Shown: positions 31,090 through 39,983 of the stretch, piece after piece
Numbering within the stretch: the first letter of the stretch is position 1
Layout: the number at the start of each line of letters is the position of its first letter
Assembly: GCF_918741285.1 (NCBI RefSeq)
Contig: NZ_CAKKNC010000013.1
Coordinates: 1-64,000, forward strand
Length of the DNA: 64,000 bases
Source: Sphingobium sp. CECT 9361
GTDB taxonomy: Bacteria; Pseudomonadota; Alphaproteobacteria; Sphingomonadales; Sphingomonadaceae
Direction of reading: 5' to 3'
Notes under the pieces: generated by a model
Database searches by the model: none
What the model saw: only the letters and a program-made list of their open reading frames with translations
What the model was told of the DNA's origin: nothing
Translations under genes and position numbers: made by a program

Positions 31090-31983
31090 ATGCTCGATCA
31101 GGAAATGACCGACAAGATTGCCGCAGGCAAAGGTTTCATTGCGGCCCTCGACCAGAGCGGCGGTTCTACGCCCAAGGCGCTGAAAGGCTATGGGGTTGAA
31201 GAAGGCGCTTGGTCGACCGATGAGGAAATGTTCGGCCTCATCCACCAGATGCGCAGCCGCATCATCACGTCGCCTGTCTTCACCGGCGATAAAGTAATCG
31301 GCGCGATCCTTTTCGAACGCACCATGGATGGCGAAGCGGGCGGCAAACCCGTGCCGCAGGCGCTGCGCGACCGGGGTGTCGTGCCGTTCATCAAGATCGA
31401 CAAGGGCCTTGAGGATGAAGCCAACGGCGTTCAGCTTATGAAGCCGATGCCAGAACTCGATGCGCTGCTCGCCCGCGCCAAAGCGCTCGGTGTATTCGGC
31501 ACCAAGGAACGTTCGGTCATCAACCTCGCCAATCGCGAAGGCATCGCTGCCATCGTGAAGCAGCAGTTCGAAGTCGGTCAGCAGGTTCTGGCCGGTGGCC
31601 TGATGCCGATGCTGGAACCGGAACTGAACATCAAAAGCCCCGAGCGCGCCGAAGCAGAAGTGATCCTGCTCGACGAATTGCTCAAGGCGCTCGATGCGAT
31701 GCCCGGCACCGACAAGGTCATGTTGAAGCTTTCGATTCCTGCCAAGGCCGGCCTGTTCGATCCGCTGGTCGATCATCCCCGCGTATTGCGCGTCGTGGCA
31801 TTGTCGGGCGGTTTCGTCCGTCCCGAAGCCTGCGCCGAACTTGCCAAGAATCGCGGTATGATCGCGAGCTTCAGTCGCGCCTTGCTGGAAGATTTGCGTT
31901 TCCAGATGACCGACGCGGAGTTTGACGCTTCGTTGGGCGGCGCAATCGACGAAATCTACACCGCTTCGACCGTCAAGGTCTGA
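31090..31983 (+). CDS. fba: Class I fructose-bisphosphate aldolase (short bacterial type)
   Basis: 297 residues from ATG 31090, with AGGAG at 31076-31080. It cleaves fructose 1,6-bisphosphate by a Schiff base. IAALDQSGGSTPKALKGYG, ILFERTMDGEAGG, GVVPFIKIDKGL and NGVQLMKPMPELD match the Staphylococcus-type class I enzyme. DKVMLKLSIPAKAGLF contains the likely Schiff-base lysine. RVVALSGGFVRPEA completes the active site. Using a metal-free class I enzyme beside gap and pgk is common in alphaproteobacteria. Followed by a perfect palindrome (32000-32027) that may stop transcription. Confidence 0.95.
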   Translation: MLDQEMTDKIAAGKGFIAALDQSGGSTPKALKGYGVEEGAWSTDEEMFGLIHQMRSRIITSPVFTGDKVIGAILFERTMDGEAGGKPVPQALRDRGVVPFIKIDKGLEDEANGVQLMKPMPELDALLARAKALGVFGTKERSVINLANREGIAAIVKQQFEVGQQVLAGGLMPMLEPELNIKSPERAEAEVILLDELLKALDAMPGTDKVMLKLSIPAKAGLFDPLVDHPRVLRVVALSGGFVRPEACAELAKNRGMIASFSRALLEDLRFQMTDAEFDASLGGAIDEIYTASTVKV

Positions 31984-31999
31984 ATGTTCTCCCATCCCT

Positions 32000-32027
32000 C
32001 GTCATCCCTGCTTTCGCAGGGATGACG
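32000..32027. repeat. REP-type palindrome between fba and thiE
   Basis: CGTCATCCCTGC, TTTC, GCAGGGATGACG is a perfect 12-bp inverted repeat with a 4-base loop, followed by TTTGGG. The CGTCAT-CC start and central loop match the elements at 39224-39308 and 43315-43398. It may double as a terminator for fba. Confidence 0.8.
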
Positions 32028-32046
32028 TTTGGGCTAGGGGCGTGCG

Positions 32047-32745
32047 ATGACCGATTTTACCGACGACGACCTCAAGCTCTCTCCGGAATTTGCCGCGCAG
32101 TTCGGCCAGCCGGGATTCCGGCCCGCCTGTCAGCTTTATCTGATATCGCCGCCGACCATCGATGAGAGCTTCCCCGACGCGCTCGCCGCTGCGCTCGACG
32201 CGGGCAAGGTGGCTGCGTTTCAGCTTCGACTGAAAGGCATCGACGATCACGCGATTGCGGCGTTGGCCGAGCCGCTGCAAAAGATATGTGCGGACCGCGA
32301 GGTCGCCTTCATCGTCAACGACAGCATCGGGCTTGCCAAAGGCCTTGGCGCGGATGGAGTACATCTGGGGCAGGGTGATGGCGATGCGCGCGATGCCAGG
32401 GCGCAACTTGGGCCGAAGGTTCAGATCGGTGTGACCTGCCACGACAGCCGCCATCTTGCGATGGAAGCTGGCGAGGCGGGGGCGGACTATGTCGCTTTCG
32501 GGGCCTTTTATCCTACGACCACGAAAGAGGTTTCGCATTTCGCCGATCCGGCGTTGTTGGGCTGGTGGACGACGGTGTTCGAACTGCCCTGTGTCGCGAT
32601 TGGTGGCATCACGGCGGACAATGCCCGTCCGCTGGTGGAAGCCGGTGCGGATTTTATCGCGGTCTCCAGCGCCGTATGGCAGCATTCCGATGGTCCTGCA
32701 GCAGGCGTGCGGGCTTTTGCTGACGCATTGGCACCCCGAGGCTGA
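32047..32745 (+). CDS. thiE: Thiamine phosphate synthase
   Basis: 232 residues. It couples HMP-pyrophosphate to thiazole phosphate to give thiamine phosphate. The TIM-barrel features are AFQLRLKG (the Q-L-R-x-K motif), [45 protein letters not shown] and [33 protein letters not shown] binds phosphate. About 25 residues precede the first strand, longer than in E. coli ThiE. No thi genes or TPP riboswitch flank it; it follows fba, so it may be the paralogue that alphaproteobacteria carry outside the main thi operon. Confidence 0.87.
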   Translation: MTDFTDDDLKLSPEFAAQFGQPGFRPACQLYLISPPTIDESFPDALAAALDAGKVAAFQLRLKGIDDHAIAALAEPLQKICADREVAFIVNDSIGLAKGLGADGVHLGQGDGDARDARAQLGPKVQIGVTCHDSRHLAMEAGEAGADYVAFGAFYPTTTKEVSHFADPALLGWWTTVFELPCVAIGGITADNARPLVEAGADFIAVSSAVWQHSDGPAAGVRAFADALAPRG

Positions 32746-32801
32746 ACCCTTTCCGCGCCCGAAGCGTTTGTTACGCTCAGGGATGGCCGAAAGGGAAAAT
32801 T

Positions 32802-33896
32802 GTGAAATCAATGTGGCTGATGGCAAGCGTCGCTTTGCTGGCAGGATGCAACATCAGCATCGAGCAAGCCGATAACGGTTCTTCTTCGACGACCAACGTA
32901 GGCGGATCTGCAGCTGCATCCGTTGCCGATCCAAACAGCTTCCTATTCGAAGATGTCGATGAACGGACAAATCCGGAGAAGACCCCTAACCCCTTGATGC
33001 GTGCGCAGGTTTTGCTGGACCGATCTGGCTTCTCCCCCGGCGTTATCGACGGCAAGGAAGGGCAGTCCTTCACGCTCGCCCTGCGCGGCTTTCAGATTGC
33101 GCACGACCTTCCTGACACGGGTAAACCCGATCAAGCCACCATCAAAGCGCTCGAGAAATGGCCAGATATGAAGGCCACTCGCCTCGTCCGCATTCCCGCC
33201 GGTTTCGCAAAGGGTCCGTTTTTTCCGGCCTTGCCCAAAGACGCAGCCGAGCAGGCGAAGTTGCCCGCCCTGGGCTATCGCAATCTGATTGAAGCGTTGG
33301 CCGAGCGATTCCACACGACGCCTGAAACTCTCATCGCGCTTAATGGTCCAAAGGCACAGATTGGCGCCAATCAGGTCATTCGCGTGCCGAACGTTCCCAA
33401 TATCGACCCGGCGTCGCTCGGAGAAGATGTGCGCGGATGGAACCGCACTCTGGAAACGCTGGCAGTCGCGCCGGACCAGCCTGACGTCGCCAAGGTCGTC
33501 GTCGATAAGTCGGAAGGCGTTTTGCGTGCTTACGATAGCGATGACAAACTGGTCGCGCAGTTCCCCGCTACGATGGGCAGCAGCCATGATCCATTGCCTA
33601 TCGGAATATGGAAAATAAAGGGTGTAAGCAAGAACCCTGAATTTCACTATAACCCCAAACTGTTCTGGGACGTGAGCGACAACAAGGAAGCGCAGTTATT
33701 GCCGCCCGGACCGAACGGCTCGGTGGGCGTCGTGTGGATCGACCTTTCCAAGCCGCATTACGGGATTCATGGGACCCCTGAACCCCACACGATTGGTCGT
33801 GCCGAAAGCCATGGGTGCGTCAGGCTGACCAATTGGGATGCAGCGAGACTGGCGCAAATGGTCAAACCGGGTATTCCTGCGATTTTCCAGAACTAG
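32802..33896 (+). CDS. L,D-transpeptidase (YkuD) lipoprotein
   Basis: 364 residues from GTG 32802 (ATG 32811 is the alternative). A lipobox, VALLAGCN, follows a short hydrophobic leader, so it is likely membrane-anchored in the periplasm. A peptidoglycan-binding-like domain lies near 70-125 (LLDRSGFSPGVIDGKEG). A LysM-like stretch follows about 160-200 (LIEALAERFHTTPETLIALN). The YkuD domain from about 230 has HYGIHGTPEPHTIG and ESHGCVRLTNWD with the nucleophile Cys339. It forms 3-3 peptidoglycan cross-links or anchors proteins. It is followed 3 bases later by an M23 peptidase, a plausible cell-wall remodelling pair. Confidence 0.92.
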   Translation: MKSMWLMASVALLAGCNISIEQADNGSSSTTNVGGSAAASVADPNSFLFEDVDERTNPEKTPNPLMRAQVLLDRSGFSPGVIDGKEGQSFTLALRGFQIAHDLPDTGKPDQATIKALEKWPDMKATRLVRIPAGFAKGPFFPALPKDAAEQAKLPALGYRNLIEALAERFHTTPETLIALNGPKAQIGANQVIRVPNVPNIDPASLGEDVRGWNRTLETLAVAPDQPDVAKVVVDKSEGVLRAYDSDDKLVAQFPATMGSSHDPLPIGIWKIKGVSKNPEFHYNPKLFWDVSDNKEAQLLPPGPNGSVGVVWIDLSKPHYGIHGTPEPHTIGRAESHGCVRLTNWDAARLAQMVKPGIPAIFQN

Positions 33897-33899
33897 GTC

Positions 33900-34487
33900 G
33901 TGCGCCGCAAGACGGCCTTGTGGCTGGTGGGAGCCGCACTGGCGACGACGCTTTTCCTCCGCTTTTGCGTTGAGATCGTCCCGCCGGACGCTCCTGAAGG
34001 CGGTCAGCCTGAACGGGCGTCTCCAGCGCGCCATACAGCGGACTTGATTGTCCCTGTGCTTGGGGTGTCGCCTGACAAACTGACCGATACGTTCACCCAA
34101 GCGCGCGACGAGGGGGAGCGCCGCCATGACGCCATTGATATTCCGGCGCTATCGGGAACCCCGGTTGTGGCTGCCGCCAGCGGGCGTGTCGAGAAGCTGT
34201 TCGTAAGTGAGCAAGGCGGCAACACCGTCTATATTCGCTCCGCCGATCGACGATGGAGCTATTATTATGCGCATCTTGATCGCTATGCTGCTGGCCTCCG
34301 CGAAGGTCGGCCGGTGGGGCAGGGGGCTACGCTTGGCACTGTGGGAGCGACAGGCAATGCCAATCCGTCCGGACCGCATCTCCACTTTGCGATTAATGCC
34401 ATGAACCCGCATGACCGCTGGTGGCAGGGAACACCCATCAATCCCTATCCCTTGCTGGCAGTTGCGCAGCCCGTCGCTTCCCGCTAA
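33900..34487 (+). CDS. M23 family metallopeptidase
   Basis: 195 residues from GTG 33900. An N-terminal hydrophobic segment (ALWLVGAALATTLFLRFCV) acts as signal anchor. The LytM-type domain carries the zinc ligands in H76-D-A-I-D80 and later GPHLHFAINAM. Between them are GTPVVAAASGRVEKL and YYAHLDRYAAGLREG. The H-x-x-x-D...H-x-H set is complete, so it should be an active peptidoglycan endopeptidase. It is coupled to the L,D-transpeptidase gene by a 3-base gap. Confidence 0.92.
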   Translation: MRRKTALWLVGAALATTLFLRFCVEIVPPDAPEGGQPERASPARHTADLIVPVLGVSPDKLTDTFTQARDEGERRHDAIDIPALSGTPVVAAASGRVEKLFVSEQGGNTVYIRSADRRWSYYYAHLDRYAAGLREGRPVGQGATLGTVGATGNANPSGPHLHFAINAMNPHDRWWQGTPINPYPLLAVAQPVASR

Positions 34488-34529
34488 AGCGCCCGCCGGC
34501 TCTTTCCAATTTCAATAGGCAGAAGCGCG

Positions 34530-35096
34530 ATGAAGATCAGCGGCGTGGACATTCGTCCCGGTAACAATATCGAATATGAAGGCGGCCTGTGGCGCGCCGT
34601 GAAGATCCAGCATACGCAGCCCGGCAAGGGCGGAGCCTATATGCAGGTGGAACTCAAGAACTTGATCGACGGACGCAAGAACAACGTCCGTTTCCGCTCC
34701 GCCGAAAGCGTCGAGCGCATCCGTCTCGATACCAAGGATTTCCAGTATCTGTATGCCGAAGGCGACATGCTGGTCTTCATGGATAAGGAAAATTACGAGC
34801 AGATCAATCTGGCGGCAGACCTGATCGGCGATGCGGCCGAGTTCCTGCAGGATGGCATGGAAGTGACGCTGGAAATGTATGACGAGCGCCCGATCTCGGT
34901 GCAGCTTCCCGATACCATCGAAGCAACGGTCGTGGAGGCCGACGCAGTGGTGAAGGGGCAGACTGCCTCTGCATCCTACAAGCCTGCGATTCTCGACAAT
35001 GGCGTCCGCGTCATGGTGCCGCCGCATATCGTTGCGGGCACGCGCATCGTCGTGGACGTCTATGCGCGTGAATATGTGAAGCGCGCCGAAGGCTGA
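34530..35096 (+). CDS. efp: Elongation factor P
   Basis: 188 residues. EF-P rescues ribosomes stalled at polyproline stretches. The N-terminal KOW-like domain begins [19 protein letters not shown]. The loop that reaches the peptidyl-transferase centre is [12 protein letters not shown] with Lys33 at the position that is lysylated or otherwise modified in other species. [15 protein letters not shown] and two OB domains follow, ending [20 protein letters not shown]. No modification enzyme gene is in the window. It is followed by a repeat-rich spacer before the inositol monophosphatase gene. Confidence 0.96.
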   Translation: MKISGVDIRPGNNIEYEGGLWRAVKIQHTQPGKGGAYMQVELKNLIDGRKNNVRFRSAESVERIRLDTKDFQYLYAEGDMLVFMDKENYEQINLAADLIGDAAEFLQDGMEVTLEMYDERPISVQLPDTIEATVVEADAVVKGQTASASYKPAILDNGVRVMVPPHIVAGTRIVVDVYAREYVKRAEG

Positions 35097-35109
35097 CTGG
35101 TCTAATAGA

Positions 35110-35246
35110 CCCCTCCCTTTTAAGAGAGGGGCATCTTTGGGTCGGTCGCGAGCGCAGCGAGCGTCCGATCTAGCCCGTTTGGCTACGCCAGCGATTGCAC
35201 GGCAATCGCACCCACCCCCTGCCCCTCCCTTGAAAGGGAGGGGGGA
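35110..35246. repeat. Composite palindromic repeat between efp and the IMPase gene
   Basis: Three nested inverted repeats occur in 137 bases. These are an outer CCCCTCCCTTTTAAGAGAGGGG block, a central GCGATTGCACGGCAATCGC with TCGCGAGCGCAGCGAGCG to its left, and a final CCCTCCCTTGAAAGGGAGGG. The last arm (GGGAGGGGGGAG) also supplies the purine-rich ribosome-binding site for the next gene. It is a different family from the CGTCAT-type elements elsewhere. Confidence 0.75.
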
Positions 35247-35256
35247 GTTTTAAGTC

Positions 35257-36069
35257 ATGGTATCCCATTCTGGTCTTCTCACCGTCATGGAACGCGCAGC
35301 ACGTAAGGCTGCGCCGCGTCTGCGTCGCGATTTCGGTGAAGTCGAACATCTGCAAGTGTCCCGCAAGGGGCCGGCGGACTTCGTCAGCATCGCGGACAAG
35401 CGCGCCGAAGAAACCGTGGTCGAGGAACTGCGCAAGGCGCGGCCCGATTGGGGCATATTGGCGGAAGAGGGCGGCGAAATTCCAGGCGATCCCACCAAGC
35501 CGCGCTGGATCATCGATCCCCTCGACGGCACGACCAACTTCCTCCACGGCATCCCGCATTTCGCCATTGCGATAGCGGTTGAGGAGCCGATGCCCAACGG
35601 CAAGCGGGAAATCACCACGGGCCTCGTCTACCAGCCGATTACCGACGAAAGCTATTGGGCGGAAAAGAATCGCGGTGCCTGGCTCCACGACCGTCGCCTG
35701 CGCGTTTCTGCGCGGCGCGATCTGGCCGATGCGCTGATCTCGACCGGCATCCCCTTCTTCGGGCATGGCGATGTCGCGCAATGGAGCCGTATCTTCGGCG
35801 CGGTCGCGCCTTCTGTTGCGGGCATCCGCCGGTTCGGTGCCGCGACGCTGGATTTGGCGCACGTTGCATCCGGTCGCTACGACGGCTTTTGGGAAAGCGG
35901 TCTTTCCACATGGGACGTGGCAGCGGGCATGTTGCTGGTGCGGGAAGCGGGCGGCTTCGTCACCGATTTCCGTGGCGGCGATCAGGTGATCGAACGGCGT
36001 GAGGTGCTCGCAGGTAACGACGTCATCCACAGCAAGTTGCACAAGCTTGTTGCAGGATCATTGCGTTAG
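35257..36069 (+). CDS. suhB: Inositol monophosphatase family protein (SuhB-like)
   Basis: 270 residues. Mg-dependent phosphatase fold. The metal motifs are ILAEEGGEI, IIDPLDGTTNFLHGIPHFAI (D-P-x-D-G-T) and STWDVAAGMLLVREAGGFVTD (W-D-x-A-A). GIRRFGAATLDLAHVASGR and the N-terminal KGPADFVSIADKRAEE are typical of bacterial SuhB-like inositol-1-phosphatases. Substrate could be inositol phosphate or another sugar phosphate. The ribosome-binding site overlaps the preceding repeat. It lies just ahead of the nuo operon, with the Fur-like palindrome between them. Confidence 0.92.
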   Translation: MVSHSGLLTVMERAARKAAPRLRRDFGEVEHLQVSRKGPADFVSIADKRAEETVVEELRKARPDWGILAEEGGEIPGDPTKPRWIIDPLDGTTNFLHGIPHFAIAIAVEEPMPNGKREITTGLVYQPITDESYWAEKNRGAWLHDRRLRVSARRDLADALISTGIPFFGHGDVAQWSRIFGAVAPSVAGIRRFGAATLDLAHVASGRYDGFWESGLSTWDVAAGMLLVREAGGFVTDFRGGDQVIERREVLAGNDVIHSKLHKLVAGSLR

Positions 36070-36086
36070 GTTCAACCGGTACTAAT

Positions 36087-36101
36087 TGAGAATCATTCTC
36101 A
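36087..36101. promoter_or_regulatory. Fur-like 7-1-7 palindrome upstream of nuoA
   Basis: TGAGAATCATTCTCA is a perfect 7-1-7 inverted repeat that matches the canonical Fur-box core (TGA-A/T-AAT-n-ATT-A/T-TCA). It lies 78 bases upstream of the chosen nuoA start and 18 bases after the preceding stop codon. Regulation of the iron-sulphur-rich complex I operon by iron is inferred from this match. Confidence 0.55.
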
Positions 36102-36178
36102 CGCCTTCGCGCACTTGCTTCGCGGGTGCAGCAGCCCTAAAGCCGCTCCAACACGCCACTTTTGCCTTGGGGATTCCG

Positions 36179-36553
36179 TTGGTCGATCTCGCCCAATATC
36201 TGCCGATCCTGCTTTTTCTGGCCGTCGCACTTGCGCTGTCCTGCGCCTTCGTGTTCCTGCCGATGGCAGTGTCTCGCCTGACCGGTGCGCATCAGCCCGA
36301 TGCGGCCAAGCTCAGCGAATATGAATGCGGTTTCCCCGCGTTCGAGGAACCGCGCAGCCAGTTCGACGTGCGTTTCTACCTTGTGGCGATCCTCTTCATC
36401 ATCTTCGATCTGGAAGCAGCGTTTCTGTTTCCCTGGGCCGTCAGCCTGGATCAGATCGGTTGGGCGGGATGGGCAACGATGATGGTTTTCATCTTTGAAC
36501 TCGTTCTTGGCCTTATATACGCCTGGAAAAAGGGAGCACTCGATTGGGAGTAG
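36179..36553 (+). CDS. nuoA: NADH-quinone oxidoreductase subunit A
   Basis: 124 residues from TTG 36179 ([14 protein letters not shown]), which has GGGG 8-11 bases upstream. A farther TTG at 36086 would overlap the Fur-like box and adds a non-homologous leader. Three membrane helices; the conserved loop [20 protein letters not shown] contains the redox-sensitive cysteine region, and [17 protein letters not shown] is the family hallmark. Membrane arm subunit next to the quinone site. It overlaps nuoB by 10 bases. Confidence 0.93.
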   Translation: MVDLAQYLPILLFLAVALALSCAFVFLPMAVSRLTGAHQPDAAKLSEYECGFPAFEEPRSQFDVRFYLVAILFIIFDLEAAFLFPWAVSLDQIGWAGWATMMVFIFELVLGLIYAWKKGALDWE

Positions 36554-37086
36554 AACTCAGCCCGGCCGTTCCGCCGCAGGGGACGCTTCCGGATGCCGCT
36601 TTTTTCAACGATCTGAATGCCGAAGTGAATGACAAGGGTTTCCTTGTCACTTCGACCGAAGACCTGTTTACCTGGGCGCGCACGGGTTCGTTGTGGTGGA
36701 TGACCTTCGGCCTCGCCTGCTGCGCGGTAGAGATGATTCACGTGAACATGCCGCGTTATGACATGGAGCGCTTTGGCGCGGCCCCGCGCGCGTCTCCGCG
36801 CCAGTCGGACGTCATGATCGTCGCGGGCACGCTCTGTAACAAGATGGCGCCGGCACTACGTCGCGTCTACGATCAGATGTCCGAACCGAAATACGTCATT
36901 TCTATGGGTAGCTGCGCCAATGGTGGCGGTTACTATCACTACAGCTACAGTGTCGTTCGCGGATGCGACCGGATCGTTCCGGTGGACATTTACGTCCCCG
37001 GTTGTCCGCCGACCGCCGAAGCGTTGCTGTACGGCGTCATGCAACTGCAGCGGAAAATCCGCCGCATCGGCACGATAGAGCGTTAA
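36544..37086 (+). CDS. nuoB: NADH-quinone oxidoreductase subunit B
   Basis: 180 residues from TTG 36544. It carries cluster N2, the last 4Fe-4S centre before quinone. The ligands are the tandem cysteines in [12 protein letters not shown], the third in [14 protein letters not shown] and the fourth in [13 protein letters not shown]-type sequence (here [13 protein letters not shown]). [19 protein letters not shown] lines the quinone path. The start overlaps the nuoA end and it stops 1 base before nuoC. Confidence 0.96.
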   Translation: MGVELSPAVPPQGTLPDAAFFNDLNAEVNDKGFLVTSTEDLFTWARTGSLWWMTFGLACCAVEMIHVNMPRYDMERFGAAPRASPRQSDVMIVAGTLCNKMAPALRRVYDQMSEPKYVISMGSCANGGGYYHYSYSVVRGCDRIVPVDIYVPGCPPTAEALLYGVMQLQRKIRRIGTIER

Positions 37087-37087
37087 G

Positions 37088-37975
37088 ATGGGCCATTCCG
37101 CACCCAAGATCGCTGTCATCGACGGCATCGCCGAAGAAATCGCTGCGCTGCTCGGCTCGATGTTGCTCGACACTGTCGATCATGCCGATGAATTGAGCTT
37201 CACCGTCGACCGCGACCGTCTGGTCGAGGCGATGACAGCATTGCGCGATCACGCGCACTATCAGCAGCTCATGGAAGTCGCCGGGGTCGATTACCCCGAG
37301 CGCCCGGAGCGTTTCGAAGTCGTCTACCATCTGCTCAGCCTGACCCGGAACCACCGTATCCGCGTGAAGGTCTCGGCTGATGAAGATACGCCTGTTCCGT
37401 CGGTAACGGCGCTTTGGCCGGTCGCAGGCTGGCTGGAACGCGAAGTGTTCGACATGTACGGCGTGATCTTCTCCGGCAATGGCGACCTGCGCCGCATCCT
37501 GACCGATTATGGGTTCAAGGGGCATCCCCAACGCAAAGACTTTCCGCTGACGGGGCATGTCGAGCTGCGTTATTCGGAAGAAGAAAAGCGCGTAGTCTAT
37601 GAGCCTGTGAAGCTGGCGCAGGATTTCCGCAGCTTCGACTTCATGTCGCCATGGGAAGGCGCACAATATGTGCTGCCCGGCGATGAGAAGGTGGGCCAGG
37701 CCCCCGGTGCGCCAACCCCAGCGCCTGCCGCTACGCCAACTCCTGCGACGGCTGCTCCGGAAGCTGCGCCCAAGGGTGCGCCGGCCGCCGATACGCCCAA
37801 GACCACAGATCATGCGGGAAAAACAGGCGCAGGCGAGGGGGCTAACGCCGAATCCGTTAAAACGTCGCCCGCGAAAAAGCCGCGTGCGACCGCTGCCAAG
37901 GCAGCCGAATCCGGCGATGCCGCCGCCAAGCCCAAAACCGTGCGCAAGCCCAAAGCACCCAAGGGTGAAAGCTGA
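37088..37975 (+). CDS. nuoC: NADH-quinone oxidoreductase subunit C with a long Ala/Pro/Lys tail
   Basis: 295 residues. Residues 1 to about 200 are the normal 30-kDa subunit: [38 protein letters not shown] and [20 protein letters not shown]. The family normally ends soon after FDFMSPWEG. Here about 90 extra residues follow: first [17 protein letters not shown], then a basic stretch rich in Lys, Ala and Pro ([12 protein letters not shown] and [12 protein letters not shown]). This tail is likely disordered and resembles histone H1-like tails. nuoD starts at the stop codon. Confidence 0.94.
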   Translation: MGHSAPKIAVIDGIAEEIAALLGSMLLDTVDHADELSFTVDRDRLVEAMTALRDHAHYQQLMEVAGVDYPERPERFEVVYHLLSLTRNHRIRVKVSADEDTPVPSVTALWPVAGWLEREVFDMYGVIFSGNGDLRRILTDYGFKGHPQRKDFPLTGHVELRYSEEEKRVVYEPVKLAQDFRSFDFMSPWEGAQYVLPGDEKVGQAPGAPTPAPAATPTPATAAPEAAPKGAPAADTPKTTDHAGKTGAGEGANAESVKTSPAKKPRATAAKAAESGDAAAKPKTVRKPKAPKGES

Positions 37976-39210
37976 TGGCTGATTATCTCGAAAAGCTGGA
38001 TCACCTCACCGACGCGGCGGACCCGTCACTCGGCGATACGGAAATCCAGAACTACACAATCAACTTCGGCCCGCAGCATCCCGCAGCGCACGGCGTTTTG
38101 CGGCTCGTCCTGGAACTCGATGGTGAAATCGTCGAGCGTGTCGATCCGCATGTCGGCCTGCTCCATCGCGGCACCGAAAAGCTGATCGAGTACAAGACCT
38201 ACCTTCAGGCGCTCCCCTATTTCGACCGCCTCGATTACTGTTCGCCGTTGTGCATGGAGCATAGCTATGTGCTGGCGATCGAGAAGCTGCTGAACCTCGA
38301 AGTTCCGTTGCGTGCGCAATATCTGCGCGTGTTCTTCGCCGAACTGACCCGCATTTCCAACCACATGCTCAATCTCGGTTCGCATGTGATGGACGTCGGC
38401 GCGATGACGCCCAACCTGTGGATGTTCGAAATCCGCGAAGATTGCATGAACTTCTATGAGCGCGCGTCCGGCGCGCGCATGCACGCTGCATGGTTCCGCC
38501 CCGGCGGCGTCCATCAGGACGTGCCGCTGAAGCTGCTGACCGACATCGGCGACTGGCTCGACACACGCCTGCCGCGTTTGTTCGAAGACGCGATCAGCCT
38601 CGTTGCGGACAACCGCATCTTCAAACAGCGCAATGTCGACATCGCCACGGTGAGCAAGGAAGACGCGATCAAATGGGGCTTCTCCGGCCCGATGATCCGC
38701 GGCTCCGGCATCCCGTGGGACATCCGCAAGTCGCAACCTTACGACGTCTATGATCGCATGGACTTCGACGTTCCCGTCGGCACCAGCGGCGATTGCTATG
38801 ATCGTTTCATGGTCCGTGTCGAGGAAGTCCGCCAGTCCGCACGCATCATGAAGCAGTGCTTGCTGGAAATGCCCGAAGGCCCGGTGCTGACCGACGACCG
38901 CAAGGTCGCGCCGCCACGCCGCGCCGAAATGAAGCGGTCGATGGAAGCGCTCATCCACCACTTCAAACTCTATACCGAAGGCTTCCATGTTCCGGCCGGC
39001 GAAGTTTATGTCGCCACCGAAAGCCCCAAGGGCGAGTTCGGCGTCTATCTGGTCAGCGACGGGACCAACAAACCCTATCGCTGCAAGATTCGCCCGACCG
39101 CATTCAGCCACTTGCAGGCGATGGACTTCATGATGAAGGGCCACATGCTCGCCGACGTCACCGCCGTATTGGGCGCGATGGACATCGTGTTCGGGGAGTG
39201 TGACCGGTGA
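37975..39210 (+). CDS. nuoD: NADH-quinone oxidoreductase subunit D
   Basis: 411 residues, 49-kDa subunit forming the quinone pocket with Nuo[21 protein letters not shown] contains the conserved H-P-A-A-H-G at the quinone site. [37 protein letters not shown] and [19 protein letters not shown] follow. The C-terminal [19 protein letters not shown] is invariant in the family (here [19 protein letters not shown]). It starts within the nuoC stop (TGATG). After it comes a paired REP element before nuoE. Confidence 0.97.
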   Translation: MADYLEKLDHLTDAADPSLGDTEIQNYTINFGPQHPAAHGVLRLVLELDGEIVERVDPHVGLLHRGTEKLIEYKTYLQALPYFDRLDYCSPLCMEHSYVLAIEKLLNLEVPLRAQYLRVFFAELTRISNHMLNLGSHVMDVGAMTPNLWMFEIREDCMNFYERASGARMHAAWFRPGGVHQDVPLKLLTDIGDWLDTRLPRLFEDAISLVADNRIFKQRNVDIATVSKEDAIKWGFSGPMIRGSGIPWDIRKSQPYDVYDRMDFDVPVGTSGDCYDRFMVRVEEVRQSARIMKQCLLEMPEGPVLTDDRKVAPPRRAEMKRSMEALIHHFKLYTEGFHVPAGEVYVATESPKGEFGVYLVSDGTNKPYRCKIRPTAFSHLQAMDFMMKGHMLADVTAVLGAMDIVFGECDR

Positions 39211-39223
39211 TCGCTCTCTCCCT

Positions 39224-39308
39224 CGTCACTCCAGCGAAAGCTGGAATCCCGCTTTCCTCATGTCACAGCCTTACAGGCAGTGAGATCCCAGCGTTCGCTG
39301 GGATGACG
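39224..39308. repeat. Paired REP elements (REPIN-like) between nuoD and nuoE
   Basis: Two palindromes lie in inverted orientation. The left is CGTCACTCCAGC-GAAA-GCTGGAAT (39224-39247). The right is ATCCCAGC-GTTC-GCTGGGAT followed by GACG (39285-39308). Reverse-complementing the right one gives CGTCATCCCAGCGAACGCTG, nearly the left copy. The element occupies almost the whole gap and ends a few bases before the nuoE start. Confidence 0.8.
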
Positions 39309-39317
39309 GTGAACTAA

Positions 39318-39983
39318 ATGGCTGACGCACCCCAGATCCCCGACGAAACCGAAGTCCGCGCCCGCTGGGGCGATTTCGAGTGGACGCCTGCGAACGCGAT
39401 CAAGGCGAAGGCCTATATCGCGCGCTATCCCGATGGACGGCAGCAGTCCGCTGTGATGGCGCTGCTCGATCTTGCCCAGCGGCAGGTCGGCGCGGAAACG
39501 CATACGCAGGGCTGGCTCCCGGTTCCGGTGATCGAATATGTCGCCGCCGAACTCGGCATGCCCTTTATGCGCGCCTATGAAGTCGTGACCTTCTACACCA
39601 TGTACAATCTCGCGCCGGTCGGCCGCTATCATGTGCAAGTGTGCGGCACGACGCCTTGCATGTTGCGCGGGTCGGACGATGTGCTGGCCGCGTGCAAGAA
39701 CAAGGGCCTTATCAAGGGCCACACGACGCCCGACGGCCTGTTCACGCTGACCGAAGTCGAATGTCTGGGCGCCTGCGCCAACGCGCCGATGGTCCAGATC
39801 AACGACGACAATTACGAAGACCTCGATTACGACAAGACCATCGCCGTCCTCGATGCGCTGGCCGCGGGCGAACAGCCGAAGATCGGTCCGCAGATCGACC
39901 GTCAGACCAGTTGCCCCGAAGGTGGTCCGACGAGCCTGAAGGAAATGGTCTCGGAAAATCATGACTACCGGAGTGCCTGGTGA
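39318..39983 (+). CDS. nuoE: NADH-quinone oxidoreductase subunit E
   Basis: 221 residues, 24-kDa subunit with the 2Fe-2S cluster N1a. The thioredoxin-like domain has the ligands in [14 protein letters not shown] and [17 protein letters not shown]. The preceding helical domain includes [20 protein letters not shown] and [18 protein letters not shown]. The ribosome-binding region GGTGA lies at the edge of the REP element. The stop overlaps the nuoF start (TGATG). About 40 C-terminal residues beyond the cluster domain are typical of alphaproteobacteria. Confidence 0.95.
   Translation: MADAPQIPDETEVRARWGDFEWTPANAIKAKAYIARYPDGRQQSAVMALLDLAQRQVGAETHTQGWLPVPVIEYVAAELGMPFMRAYEVVTFYTMYNLAPVGRYHVQVCGTTPCMLRGSDDVLAACKNKGLIKGHTTPDGLFTLTEVECLGACANAPMVQINDDNYEDLDYDKTIAVLDALAAGEQPKIGPQIDRQTSCPEGGPTSLKEMVSENHDYRSAW

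Noticed and set aside
31984-32046. TPP riboswitch upstream of thiE
   Set aside because: The gap is only 63 bases, is mostly the REP palindrome and lacks the THI-box core.
36086-36178. Longer NuoA from TTG 36086
   Set aside because: The extra residues have no NuoA similarity and would place the start on the Fur-like box.
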